Shown piece by piece: positions 12,916-26,890 of a stretch of DNA of 64,000 nt. Made by a program: the position numbers and the translations under genes. The notes under the pieces are model-generated. The model made no database searches. It saw only the letters and a program-made list of their open reading frames with translations, and had not been told where the DNA came from. The stretch is from Callaeas wilsoni (Eukaryota; Chordata; Aves; Passeriformes; Callaeidae): contig VWPU01009432.1 in the NCBI GenBank assembly GCA_013398955.1, forward strand, positions 140,001 through 204,000. Direction: 5' to 3'. The number at the start of each line of letters is the position of its first letter. Position 1 is the first letter of the stretch.

Positions 12916-15900
12916 GCAATGTGTGTAGATATATATACATATATATGACAGGAAGTACGTGATGATATGCTCATTTCAGACAGTACAATTGCATTTAAAA
13001 TCAAGATGAAATTCAAGCTCATCTGAAGAACAATAGCATTACTCAATTTTAAAATTGTCTGACATCCAGTTCAGTAAGCTATACAACAGCTCAATTCAAA
13101 AGACTTAAATAAAGATCCCTAGAAATTGCCTTTGCCTCAAAGTCAATTTCATACCTTTGGCAGGATCAAAAATAAAACCCAGAAGTAAAGATTCTGAGGA
13201 GAAAGATATCCTGCACTGCAGGCTTACACTATTCAATGATAATAAGAAGGTTAAATTCAGGCATGTGCATACAACTTTGCAGCCTATAGCCAGGGTTATA
13301 ACTATGACAAAGCTCAGCGAAGGCTTACTTGAGAAGAGTCATCACTTCTATGACCTTGACACTGGTTGGTCCCACAACTTCTATACAATTTAGTGATGTG
13401 CGAGAACAGATGATGGTGCAATACATAGAAATGGCAGCATTTAAAATTCATAGTAGCGTAAGGCCATTACTTTTCCCACTGGGCCACTTGAACTTTAATA
13501 ATGTCTGACCTAGTTGGCCAATAAGTTCTAGCAGCAGACAGAGGAAAATTGCCAGTATCAGATACTGTTTGATTTTTCATTTAGGAAGACTTAGAAGTTC
13601 CTTTAAGAACAGAACACCAATTCTTCCTGTAGACACCTAATTTTTTGGTGTCTCTTGTAACAACCAATATATTTTTAAACAACTGCAGACTATGAACAAT
13701 CTGTATCAGATGTGAAAAAAATAAATTGCAGAGGTAAGTACAAATAACCAATACAGGCAATGATCCCAAAATAACGCTAGGTCTTCACAGCGATAAATTA
13801 CACCTTCTTTCACCCATACCACAAAAATCTGACTTCCAACAGCAATAATAAAAGTGTAACTAAAAATATACCGTATTCAAATGATTACAAAGTATTTGCG
13901 ATCAATCTCCCAACCAGAAAAGAGAAGAACAAAAATGCTGGTTTTCCATTCACATATATATGGTTATGATGAGAAGAACAACATCATGCTTTAACAGTGG
14001 ATAAATACATAACACATTAAAAAACCACAGCGATAGAAGAGTAGTAGATCCATATGAAAAGAAACTACTTTTTCAGTCTTATAATCTTAGTAAGCAAGTA
14101 GTGAAAATAGACAGTAATTTGCCCAAGATATTGCTCTGATGTAACTTCTTTCTGGAATTAAACAATGCTTGTTGCATGAATTTTTGGAACCTATTCCAAT
14201 GCCAAACCCACACAGAGACCACTATAAGTAAATACTATTTCACTAATGTTTCAAGTCTCTTCCATTAAAATATGAAACTATTTTGTAAGGTCAAATTTTC
14301 AAACAGAAAAATATTTTCAGATGTAATACAGAACAAAATATGTTCACAATAAAGGCTTAAGAAATACATTGTCAGTGCTAAAATGTGAAATTAAAACTCC
14401 CAAATATTCTGACATCAGGCTGCAATGACTATTGAACATCCTCACCTTACAGACAGCAGAATGTCTGCTACCCTTTAAGTATATAGTCAGGGAGTCCACT
14501 GGCAAAAGAAACTGATAGGAGTCCAACAGGCTTTGTCTCCCACACATACCTTGACAATCTCAGTACTTGTCCACCACATCTCCATTTCCTGGTATTCTCA
14601 AAAAAAAAAAAACAGTGCTTGAGACTAGCAAAAGTAGATGATTTGCTATGTCCTTGACTTCAACTACTCCAAGTTACTTAGCAAGAAGAAAAGTTTCTTA
14701 ATATCCAGGAAAGAATCAGTGAGCATCCCAAAGCAGAGGCATACCGCAGCATACCAGACACTGAGGAGAAAAGGCAAAACATGTGTGAACTCCTCATTTG
14801 CACTCAACTGTACATCATCCACACTTTATTTCAATTTACTTCAGTTAAGACTGTACCAAAACACATTTGCAAGTTTGACATCTTTATCTTAGTAACACAA
14901 TCTAAATGTTGAACCATTAGACAAAAATACACTAAAGTAGTTCCTTATCTGATGTTGGTTGTGCAAAGAAGGATGCTCCTAGGGTGCAACAGCAATGGAC
15001 CTCAACAACCAGTTAAGGCAAAGAAGATACAATTTAAACCAGGTTTTATCATTCTCCTTTCTTATCTGCCCTACTGATAGGGCCAAGGTCCACACATTGA
15101 AAATATACTCAGTAGGTTATTACTGGAAGGCAATATTTGAAATACTTATTTCAAGCTCGTCCCCTCATTTTGTTTGGATTTGTCTATCGTGCTACTTCCA
15201 CTTATGCCCAGGAAATGAAACAAATCAGGAGAAGTCGAGGTAAGTTTTTCAGACTTCAATCTCAAATTTACTTACTGTGGAGAAAATAATTGTAATTTAT
15301 AGTTGGTTTTTTTTCAACAAAACTACATTATCCTGTAAAAGCTAGGTGTTTAAGTTAGAAAACTATTTTTATGAATGAATGGCAATTCAGAACTAATTAG
15401 ATTGTTCATTTTTTATTAAAAAATTATCTTGTATGTAAAAAGCATATCTGTGCCAAACTAAATAAATCCCTAAACACCCTTAAACAATTTCCTCCTAAAA
15501 ATATATAATCAAATTTAGAAAACTATAAACTACATTTAAAATTTATTATTTACAAGCAATTAATTACAAAGACAGCCAGGTGGCTTTCATTACATAAATT
15601 ACTGTTAATGACACTTGCCTCATGCTGCTACTGTATTTAGCATTTGCATGCATCACATGTCAAGCATACACACTGTTGCATAGCTTTCTCTAGGGTAAAA
15701 AGTGAACACCTTAAGTCAAAAAAGCTTCCAGTTATCCAATCAAAACTGTTAATTCCTTAAACAAGTCAGGATCTTATTTATGTTTCCCATTCAGGATAGA
15801 ATTTAAAATATATTCAGGACATAATTTCAAGAATCAAACGCAGATATAGAAGTGATAATTTTTAGTAAATTCCCATTTTGGTTATGATTCAGATTTAAGG

Positions 15901-16486
15901 CAAGAGATGAATCCATTTACAGCTAATCCCCTTGAGATTTTAGAGCCCTAGACAGTGTTTATAATTTTTAAAAATTACAATTTTTAAGCTATTTGTAATT
16001 TTTGAACAAAACAAAAGGGAAAAAGAACATAATAATTCCTCTCTACCTACCCAACAGTGCAGTATTTTGTCTTGTATATCTAAGTTGTTGTACCATGCAC
16101 GCAGATATTTACAAAGCCTACTTTCAGCCCCAGGGATATAGCTTATTGTGCCATAGAGGGAATAAAGTTATTTAATGCCTCTACTTACTTCTCCTTGGAA
16201 AGACTGCAGAAATGCACAAGAAGGAAATCCAGCTATTTCTTTTTATTAGTGTTCTTCCAGCACTCTTTTTTAAAAAAAGCTGTCTACCTAAAACTGGCAG
16301 GCAATATGAAGGGAACATCTCACAGGAGCTGATCACAACATTACATTAGTGTATCCTAAAACTTCTCTAACCCTTTCCACTCCTATGAACAGGCTTTTGC
16401 TTTCCCTTCCTCCCCTCTCCAGAGGATTTATTTTTCTGATGTTCCTTCTATTGCTCTGAAAATACATACAATGACTATAAGCTTTG

Positions 16487-16511
16487 TTTCCTGCAGTGCC
16501 ACTGCAGGAAA
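16487..16511. repeat. Near-perfect 25-bp palindrome
   Basis: TTTCCTGCAGTG (16487-16498), one central C, then CACTGCAGGAAA (16500-16511). All 12 pairs match. Such a tight palindrome is suited to a symmetric protein dimer or to cruciform extrusion. It lies in intron 1, away from any exon. Confidence 0.9.
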
Positions 16512-17698
16512 GGCTGGCTTTCCAGAAGAACTGTTACTCCATGGAACAGAATCTAATGGAACACTAATGGAACAGAATAATCTCTGATATAAACAGTCAA
16601 TAAGATTGACTATACAGCATCATCTTCACTAAGCACCAAAATTTCACCAGTTTTGGTAGAATGAGCCTAGAGGCTTTGATAAATAAATGTGGAAGGCAAG
16701 GAAGAACAAACATCAGTTGTATGTTAAAATAAACTGGAGATGACCTCAGCATGTATCAAGTAGTATGGCATGACTCACTGACACTTCTTAAATTTTTGTG
16801 ACTTATCAAAAACATAATAAAAATACACATTAGCATTTTTATATTAAGTCCATAAGGACTAAAGTAAAAAAAAAAAAAAAATCAAGGAGAAGGGTGTTAA
16901 ATAAACTTCACTGGAATTTTTTGAAATTTGACTGCTAATATCCTCCAGGCAGCTTTCAAAAATGCCTCACACAAAACATCCAACCCTATCTTCTCATATT
17001 TTGAAGTTTTAATATATTACAGTAATGCAGCAAAGGCCACAAAGCCTTCTTCTCTTTCAGACTAATTTTAATTTGTTTTTCACATTTAAATATCGGTCTT
17101 TATATGTTACCTAATTTCTAAGAGTGGCAAACCAACAGAAGTAGGACTTCAGAAAATAGTGAAAATTGAGAAAGAGAACAAAATATTCTCAACTGGAATG
17201 TTTACATGTCTGCATATTAGTAAGTAACTAACAATTTACATATATATATTATACATGACATATCTTATAAGAGAGTGTATATTCTTATAAGAGTCATCTC
17301 CACGTTTACCTAAAGGGCATCAATAACAGGATGATGACATCAAGTTTATACTTTTTAGAAACCAAAAGATTTAGAGTGAAGAAAGGAGCTAAGCCATAAA
17401 TTAGTACTTTGGGGTGGATATCCTTTGTTTTCAAACTCATCCTTTTAAGAGTAAGTAAAAGATCCCTCTATCAACTTTTATTTAGAAGTAATTTCTCCTT
17501 CCTCATGTCTACTGTTTTAAGGCCAAAAATGGAAAAAAATGGCATGAATGTAATTTTTATCACAGCAGATACACAAATATTTTTGTCTCTCTGTACCCCC
17601 AAAGTATTTTGTTAATGCACCTCTTTCCACTAAACCAACTGCAAAGAAATATTTAACTTAAAGTTATGGCTGCTCATATGTAATCTGCTACCTGGATT

Positions 17699-17718
17699 AA
17701 AAAAAAAAAAAAAAAAAG
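17699..17718 (+). repeat. Poly-A run of about 20
   Basis: An uninterrupted run of about 20 A in CDIN1 intron 1, which is poly-U in the pre-mRNA. No retroposed body was recognised to its left. A shorter A run lies near 16866-16881. Confidence 0.9.
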
Positions 17719-20700
17719 GCAGAAGGCCTCTCTATCCACCTAATCACCATATCAATGACACATGCCACAACAGAGAAGCACTAGTTTATTTGATTGATCA
17801 TGGTAGATAAACTCCAAATAACAGAGAAATTAACAAATGCTTGACATTTGCTCAACATCCATTATTCTGACACTGCTTTCAGGATTTCAAAGCCTGGGAG
17901 TATGCTTAATCAACATTCATATTCCCTAGTGAGCTACAGGCACCATATTGCGCCCCGCCTTAGTACTGATGAAAACTGCATATTGGCCATTTCCAAAATG
18001 TTCTGGGACTCCACGCAGGGCCCCTTCTCTCCCTTGTTCCTGTTCTGCAGTTTTCTTTTAAACACTTCCAAGACAAAAGCATCTGCCAGTTTTTCTCTCT
18101 GGGGATGTATGCAAAATGAACTTAACAGTTTTAAGGCAAGAGAAACCCTCACATCTAAATTCATTCATAGGACAGCAAAGGGCCTAAGAGGCCTCTCTAG
18201 GGACAAAACCCTGCTGAAATTTTCCCCGACAACAGTGGGAGCTTTATAAAATCTAAGTCCAGACAATTTCCAATTCAAATGCCCAGCATAGCATGACCTT
18301 TGTCAGATCTATGAGCCCTAGATGCACCCACTATTTTTTTATTCTAACCAGCACAGACATTAGACAGGGCACTACTGCTAAGCAGGAGGTTGACTATTTG
18401 CATGCTCTTCTATTGTGAAAATGTAACAGTGACAGCACTGTGTCGAATTCTTTTCCCCCTAGAACTTTAACTCCATAGGAGAGGCATAGCTGACAGATGA
18501 CTCTCCCAACATCTGTGTTATGTACACTGCACAGCTGAGGAACCTTGGATCACTGTCACGGCTTCTCAGAGATGACCTACACCTTTCTTATATCTACACA
18601 CGATCAAAAAAGTAAAATAAAAATTTGAAAATGCCTTTTCTTAAATGAAAAGTAAATATGGCAAGAAAGATTAACATAATTTAGTCATTAAGCTGTTCAC
18701 ATAGCAGCTCACCATATGTTGTATAAATGTCCTATACAAAATAATTTATCAGACCTGACACGTTGCACATCATATTGTATTATTTAATATGCTTACTAAA
18801 ATTTCATGGATCAAGCGCCACTTCTGAAAGCATACAGAAAGCCCTAGAAAATATTTCTTCATCTTCCGTGATTTATTTTGATTGCCTTTTACAGCTACAT
18901 GATAAAGTAGAACTTGCAAAATTATGAGGTTAGGGTTTACACAGCTATTGCTTCATATACTATAATATAACAAATGGTTCCATGTCTAGATAACATTTTA
19001 CTTGCATTTAATATTCAGAAGCACATTAAACTAAGCACGCTGCTTTCCACTGCATATTTTAATAATTTCAACTGGTTATTTCAGTAAACATCCTGATCCA
19101 CTAATGCAAAGTTTCACTGAGAGAAAGACATCCTTGAAAAAGAAACTAAAGAGCTAAGTATTACAAAATAAACTAACATAAACAAGTAATATGTGATACA
19201 TGCTGACCTCCCTAAATCTGTCTACATAAAAATATATTCATTTTTACACAGCAGCTGAAACATTTGAATTTTATCTTTGAATTACTGGGATTTAAAATGT
19301 TAGAATGACAGGCATCTATTGCAGATAAATGGACAAAATTCTCTATCCAGAAACCTTGAAACCACAAAAAATACCAATGTGTAAGAATAATCGTCTGTCA
19401 CTGTCGAGGTCTGTGTCTAAATAGTAAATTAAAACAAAAAGTGTAAGCGGGAAGCTTGTGAATAATAGTTGTTGGGCAACCAATGGAATTTGTTTGGGAA
19501 AAAATGCTCAGCACTTAGATGACATACCAAGCAGACAGATATGGCTAGGAAAATATTTAGACTGAAACTATGCATTTATTCCATAAAGGACCATTTTCCT
19601 TTCTTCCTCAGACCACTGATGTCAAAGGAACATAATACAAATGAGATAAAAAATGTAGTCAAACTTACTCTTTTTGGTCAACAATTATATTCTCCTGTTC
19701 CTAATAACAGGATAAAGAAAAACATATTCCTGTGTTAGAACCACTGTCCAAACCAGCACAATGACTCATTGCAATAAGGTCATTGAACTCTATTTGGACT
19801 GGAACATGCTTGGCTTATTGGAGTACCTGCCAACTGGTCAAAGCAGATCTTCCTTTTTAAGCTCTGTAAGAACCAGAGATCTAGATTTCAAGTTTGGTTT
19901 TTTTTTTGTATTTTGTGTACCCCAAGAAAATGCACTTGTCTAGGAGGACATATTGCTCAGCTGTGTTGAAAACTGACGGAGATCTGCATTTACAACATGC
20001 ATTTCATATTAATGCTGTAAATGGCTAACGTTCAATAGCCATTTCATATATAGGAGCATGCACTCACTCTCTGCCTATTAGTTACTGTACTCTCCACAAG
20101 CTGTAGTCTCCAAATCAGCATCTGTATTCCACAGAAGAGATGCAATAAAGGACTGGATGTTACCAGTATCAACAGAGGACTGATAAGAAGTTCTGCCATC
20201 TCCCAGCCAACCACAAATAGAAACAGAGATACATGATGTCTTTATTGTTGTCTGTGTCCTCAATGAACAATGGGGAACTCTAAAAGACCCTTTATAGCAA
20301 TTCAGTCACAGGAGTGAGTATTACCTCTATCCTGGTGATGGTTGTTATGTTGCCTTTTAAACAGTTTCAGACAGGCTGCACTGCATAAGAGAATACCTTT
20401 GCTATCACACGAGTCTTGTTCAAGGAATATTTGATAACATTTTGCTTTCTGTGAAAGAAGAATGCATGCTATCTCAGGACATTTTTATTCAGTTTTGAAG
20501 TTTCTGGAGGTATATGGGAATCTAGGCCATCAAATGCTTCCAAGACTTTGAAGGCCTAAATACAGATATGCAAATAGAGGACAATCACCCAAACAATAAA
20601 GTTCTCTTCAGAACTACGTCCTGATCTGAAGCCTTTTGCCACGTTTGGATAGACAGCAACACTTCTTAACATTCTATTCAGATGAAAAGGGTAAAGCAAG

Positions 20701-23700
20701 ATACTGAAGTTCCAGAATTCTCCAGCACAAAGCAATGAGACTGTCACTATCAATCGGGCTACCGGATATCCTGGTGTGCGCAATGGAAGGGATAATATCT
20801 CCTACTCATATCATTATCATTACTCAAAATGTTATGGATACAAGAATTTTTTTAAAAAGGTTGTAAAAAAATAAAACTTAAGATACATAGAAATGCTTTA
20901 GTTGCTTACAAACAGAAGTTTTTATCCTCAGTTGTTCACAAACCATAATGTTTTTCCCATGAAAGGTGCAGGTTCCTGTTTGGCAAATTTAAGCCTGTTG
21001 ACAAGAAGTTCATTTACTTTGAATTCTTCATTTGAAGTCCATGGACAAGAAGGACTCCATGAGATACAAGCTGTAAACTAATGACACAGCATGCCTATGG
21101 GAGTTTAAAATCTACTTCTATGGTACCAATTAGTCAAACAAAAACATGAACAAGGCTTTTAACCATCACCCAATCAGAAGAACACAGAGCACTATCTTTC
21201 CATTCCTCTTTCAGTGTTGTTGGTTTATCTTGGTAACAATACTCTATCAGGCTTGTGTTAGAAGACAATTTTATTAGAATCAGTCCCTGTATTGCATTTT
21301 CTTACAGAAATTAATCCTTAGCATTATTTCACTCAGTTTAGAGTGTAATACAAGCTTCTGAAACTTTTACATTGCAAACAGACATGTTACTTTCACCAGG
21401 AACTTAAAGAAAAGAGCAATTAAAAAATTACTCTCATAGAAGCATATATGCTATTTTTTAAAGTGATGCGATAAGCCATAAGGGGCATATATCAGCACCA
21501 AAATGGTTGTAGTCATTAATTTAAGTAATAAATCATAGGTCCTGCCAACAATGACAGCAAACAGATGCTAACAAGAAAATGTATTATTTAATAAGTTGTG
21601 TCTTATAAAAATGTAAGTCTTTAGGACACTTCTTAAATTTTTATAATAATACGCATTTAATACATTACTGTTTTGACACATACAAGAATCAAATTTATAG
21701 GTCTCATTCAGGACTTGCTTTCTCTTCTGTGAACACAGAATGGATTCCTGAGGGAGAAAAAGCTCACGAAGTCAATGTTTCAAATAGATGTTTGCAACAA
21801 AATCAAGTTGTTTGTCTTGCTCTCTTGAAGTAAATATCATAAGCACTGAATCTTATTACAAAATGAAAATCAACTTATTTTCTTTTATGTAACTAGAAGT
21901 TTTCCCTGAAAGTTGGAAGGAAAATCAAATAACTATGAAGTTTATCTATATGCATAGACAGCAAAAGATCTTATCATTTGCCATGAAGTTAAAAAATAAT
22001 TCTGTACAATCCTTACATGCAGAATGTCAATATCGAATAACACTCAATGAGTCTGCTAAGTTATAAAAACAGCAGTTTTATTTTCCATTGTGTCTTATTA
22101 TTTGTTTTCTATATCAGTTTATATAATACCATGTAATGCTACAATTATTTTCACCAGAAGTATCACTTGCAAAAATGCCAAAACCAAAACCAAATCTATG
22201 TGAGCAACTACAAACTTTATCTATTCCATTACTTTCCTTCACAGCCACCCTCCTCTCTGGACCCTGAAAGCCAGAAAGAATGATGATCTGATTCTGGTAC
22301 TGACACATGAGAGTGTAAGAAATGCAATTTTGCCTCTTGGTAAGCTCTGCCACACTAAACAGAACCACTGTGCAAACACCTTTCCCAGCACTGCATCTCT
22401 GCTGCTGTACAGCCTGCTGCATAAGGTCCCTCTGCAGGAGGGTCAATTGTTTCTAAGATCATTACTGCTTTTTCTAAACATTTTTATTTTGCTTTAAGGA
22501 ATTATTTTTGCTTTAAGGATGTTTGCTTTGGATAATAATACCCCTGTTTCATTTTGATTTTCAATGAACTCTTCCTGTTATCGGCACAGTTCCTTTCTTA
22601 GAAGTGCTTCACTCAATGCTTTAAAACACTTGAGAAAGCAGTGATCAGAGTATGGAAACTAAATTTTCTTCATTAAATCTACTGAAGCAGATATTAAAAA
22701 TGCATTTAATATACTGGGGATGGCTGGTGGGCATCACTGACTGTGACAGGCCAGTTACTGATGAGCTGCTGTCAGACGGCCTTCTCAGCAGGGATCTGTG
22801 TCTAAGGCTGCTGAAGGACAGCAATATCTTCCCTTGTGTGTAAGCTCTATTCATCTCCCAAGTATTTACTAAATCACAGACCTCTGCACACAAACCCAGT
22901 GTTTCAGCGCATGCTAACAAATGATGGATGGCCTAGTCAATTCGTTATGTCCTGAAAGCGTGATTTCCTGCCATTCCAATCATCAAACCTCTAGAGCCTT
23001 CAGAGCTGATCAGTCCTGGAGAATATATTTTGCAGGCTCTATTAGAGGAGTAGAGGTTCTTTCCATTAGTCTCAAACTTTTTTTTTCCCCCCTGGCTGAT
23101 TTAAAGAGAACTCTCTCCTTCCAACAGCTCCACTGCTACCACTCCTCTATGTGTAAAGTATTCAGCAAATGTACCTTTGGTATGTTAGTGAAATAGCACT
23201 CCTAGAACATGAGCCAGTTAAAAAGATGGATTTTGTTTGTGACTACTATAAATGCGACAATATTTTATTTAAATTCATCTATATGTCTTCATTATGTAAC
23301 CTAGACAACCCCCAAAACATTTTGTAACTTAGCTTTTTTGATCAAATACCTTCTATAGCAATGGAGAGCTCAAAAGGACCTGTTTCCTTTGTATTTGCCT
23401 AGTGAAACGTATCAGAACTCTCTCAATTACATTCCTCTTAAAAGCATAAGACACTTAAGAATAAACTTCCGATGTTCAAAAGACAGGCTAGCTGTCAAAG
23501 AAACAAAGCTTCTAGATTTCACCCTTTTCATAGCAAGGCAGTATCGTGAACAGTCTTTCTTCTATGTGCTAGAGGAGAAATTTTATTTACCTATTCAGTG
23601 ATCTATAGAAGCAGAATATACATACCTCACGCCTCTTATTCTGAAACACTGAGCTTCAAATGAAATAGTCCACAGCTGCTGACGAGTTAGCTGTCTACAG

Positions 23701-24577
23701 TACCACAAGTTTTTAAAGGTGGTATAACAGATATGAGTAAAGTTTAGGTAAGCAAGCATTTGGTTACTCGGAAGTGCAAAGACCGTGGATATTTCTTTGC
23801 TTGCTAGGTGTGATCCAGACACAGCCAGTACAAACCAATCCACATTTCCCTACCGTTCACCTCAACCTTGACCTGGAGATTAAACTCACTTTTATTGCAC
23901 ACAAAGGTCATCTGTGTTAGGTCAAAATTCAAAGTCCCTTGTCAGCTAAGGTTGATATATTCCAACCTTTCCTACTCTAATGCATCAAATTTTTCATGGT
24001 GAGGTCATATTCAGCAGACAGTGTATTCAGCAATTTATTGTGCCACTGTAATATAGCCCGGAATATGACTGTCCAAAAAACAACGCATGAATAAAATATT
24101 TTCCATTCTGATGTAGCAAATCCCCTATGCTCATAAAACTCGAGTCCAGACTTGTTTGCAGGCTTCAGAAGAATGATACATTATGGAGCTGTTTCTGAAA
24201 TACAATCAAGAATTACCATTTCTATCACAATATTCCTTAAATACAAGCAACGTGAATATAATGGTATCCTAAAATCCACAAGTCAATTAAAATGCACATA
24301 TGGTCAGTGCTAAAACTTCCACTTCATCCTTCCTTAACAACCACCATAATCTTACCCTTAAATCTACAGACATCTGTTGGTCTGTCTGATGACACCAAGC
24401 TTGCTTTAGAATGAAATACTTAGAAAAAGACCGTGCCACAAGACTTATATTCCTATCCTACTGGTGATTATCACATCCATGGAATTTAAGAAGTGTCAGA
24501 AAGTACAATCAAATTAAACCTCACAAAGCAACACAGTAGTGTAAATGGTGACCAAGACAACTCTCCCAGCTTTGACA

Positions 24578-24611
24578 TATGAAAGGATTTTATTTATGAA
24601 AGGATTTTATT
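24578..24611 (+). repeat. Perfect 17-bp tandem duplication beside the pyrimidine tract
   Basis: Two identical copies of TATGAAAGGATTTTATT lie head to tail (24578-24594 and 24595-24611). The second runs into the pyrimidine-rich tract. This probably reflects slippage at the edge of an unstable tract. Confidence 0.9.
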
Positions 24612-24828
24612 TTTTTCTTTTCCTTTCCCTTTTAAAATATTTTTCTGCTCTTTTTCTGTTTTCTTTTCTCTCCTTTTTCTCCATTTTATTTCTTTTTCAC
24701 TTGCATTTTATCTCTTTTCCCTCTTTTCTATATTTTTCTCTTTTCTTCCTGTTGTTTTCTCTTTTCTCTGCAATTTTTCTGTTTCTTTTTTTTCCTCTCT
24801 CTTTCTCTTTTTCTTTCTTTTCTTCTGA
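24606..24828 (+). repeat. Long pyrimidine-rich (T/C) tract
   Basis: About 220 bases consist almost wholly of T and C with scattered A and G: runs of TTTTC, CTCTTTTC and TTTCTCT. In CDIN1 pre-mRNA the same region is purine-rich (GAAAA-type). It is low-complexity DNA with no coding value, although it gives a Phe/Leu/Ser-rich open frame on the plus strand. Mirror-symmetric parts could form triplex DNA. It is also polypyrimidine-like for any plus-strand transcript. Confidence 0.9.
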
Positions 24829-26639
24829 ATTAAACAAGAGCACTTAACACACAGCTCCAACAGACTCAGAATGCATTTTCAAATTATAGGGAACTAATTT
24901 CCACATCTGCTTTAAAAGGCCCCCTCCAATCATTGTATTTCACCATCAAATCTTCAAAGGATATAGGATTGGCTTCTAAATGGTTTGTATAAATTCCTCA
25001 AGGCCAAAAAAGGTTTCCCTTTACTCAGCCAAAATGAATTTCACAAGTGTAATAAGTCCTGTTCTGTGTAATTATTTTTTTTTATGAAAAGAACTGTACT
25101 CCCATATGGTAGCACTTCACAAACTGGAAGGGGAAAACACTAAGAGAGAAGAAAGAGATTTATCAGTACTCAAGAATTCAGAAAATAAAACTTTAATTTT
25201 CCTTGTGTATTTCAAACAAAATTTCAAGACTAACATTTAAAATAGGTTTGTATTTTGCTAGGATGGACAACATATGTGGGAGTGCATGTAAGGAAGAAGA
25301 TGGTTACACATACAAAAAATGGGACAGAAAACTACGATCGACTTCCTTCAAAATTAACTTTCATGCTGACACACTCCTATATATTACACCTACTTTTCTA
25401 TTAATAGGTAACATGTAAACAAGTCAAAAAAACCTTTTCTATCTCTTCAAACAAAAGAAAGCACCCATGTCCTGAAAACCTAGTATTTACATGTGTCAGT
25501 GGAAGTTTTCTGCCTAAATCCTGTCTGTTGGTGTTGGGAAAGCCACAAACATGAGCAAAACTGTATTTTCCATTCTACTCTGAAACCTCCAGCTGCTATC
25601 AATACCTAACTTTTAAGTCAGTATCTTCTATTTAATTTAATAAATAATGAAGGGGATAAAGTTTTTCTGAGTTATACACTGATACTGTTGATTTCTGTCA
25701 CACAATACTTCATATTACAGGAGAGGATTGGTATCCTTCCTGTTTTGGGTCATAGCACTAGCAAACAGTTTGTTAGCAAGTCATACCAAATTCAATCAGT
25801 TACAAGTTCTTTAAGGCTTGTTCACTAATATTTAAGTGGAAAGAGAAACTGCCCACTGGTTCAGCCTATCAAAGTTGTGATATAGTAGATTTTCTACCAA
25901 GGGTTCAAATAACAAGAACATTTCCAAAGGGAATAGTATCAGCTGTTCGCATAATTACTTTGCACAGGTAATTTTTATTTCATTTCAGGATTATTTAAAA
26001 CATGCTACATTTTATTGTGGGTCACTTCTTGAAACTTGTACATTGCTAATTCTCTTTGCAATTAATGAGCCAAGACCTCTTTCTCATCTCTTATTATCAA
26101 TCTGTTTACCTGTGTGGTTTACTGCAGTTTCAAGTACATAACAAATTTTAAATTATATTATGTTTTTGCTACATAGAGTAGACAAAAACAAACTCTGTGT
26201 CAAACTGTGTTTACTCTGAAGTCTAATATAAAAGAAGAAGAAAGTATAAAACTTTAAAAATTCTACTGTTTCATAGATACTCTCGTTAAATCCTCCAGAA
26301 TATTTAAATACAGTACACTGGTACAAAGCACTTACCACATGATGAGATCATTTATATGGGCAGAGCATGAATTTATGTCATTGTTAAGTACTGAGAATAT
26401 AGAAGAAGGGAGTTTAAAATGTGCCTTTAACCTTTTTTTTTTTTCAGAATATGTTTCTAGCACTCCTAGGCACAAAGGCAACTCTCTAAATGAGATTTGC
26501 TAGATCAGTGTTTGCAGAGTAATGAAAAATAGCCTAGTTCTTCTGGTTTTCAAAATAATTACTCGACTATTCAGAAGAGCAAGGAGAGCAGGAAAAGTTG
26601 TAAGAATAATGTTAGGTTTGCTATGACAAGAACCTTTCT

Positions 26640-26890
26640 AGGCAGAAGAGAGCGCGACTGAAGCGTCACACAGCAGTAGGTTGCATACTCACAAATACTA
26701 CCCATCTAACAATCCTGTGACTGAGTTCAGAGCCTCGAACTCTGCGAGCCACGGAGGCAGCTACCTGCCCCCTGCTCACGAGTCTCACTGCCACTCTGCC
26801 TTCCCGGGTAACAGCAGCTCCAAAGAGCACTAGAGCAGCACGAAGAATTCTCCTTCCGCCTCGACTCAAACTGCAGGCTCCAGACACCAG
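26640..26890. other. CpG-enriched patch in intron 1
   Basis: A 250-base block clearly richer in G+C and CpG than its surroundings, open on the minus strand for 73 codons (from 26887). I do not recognise the product and see no splice signals that would make it a CDIN1 exon with confidence. It could be an old LTR piece, an enhancer or an alternative first exon. Confidence 0.35.

Noticed and set aside
12710..12962. Poly-Asn and poly-Leu open frames
   Set aside because: They are created by the TTA/TTG microsatellite on either strand.
17848..18249. 133-codon plus-strand open frame in intron 1
   Set aside because: No recognised similarity or splice support, mixed low-complexity composition, and antisense to CDIN1.
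24545..24847. 100-codon Phe/Leu/Ser-rich open frame resembling a membrane protein
   Set aside because: It is a translation of a pyrimidine tract, and its apparent hydrophobicity is a composition effect.
26732..26740. tRNA-like B-box (GTTCGAGGC on the minus strand)
   Set aside because: There is no matching A-box at the right distance and no cloverleaf, so neither a tRNA nor a tRNA-derived SINE is supported.
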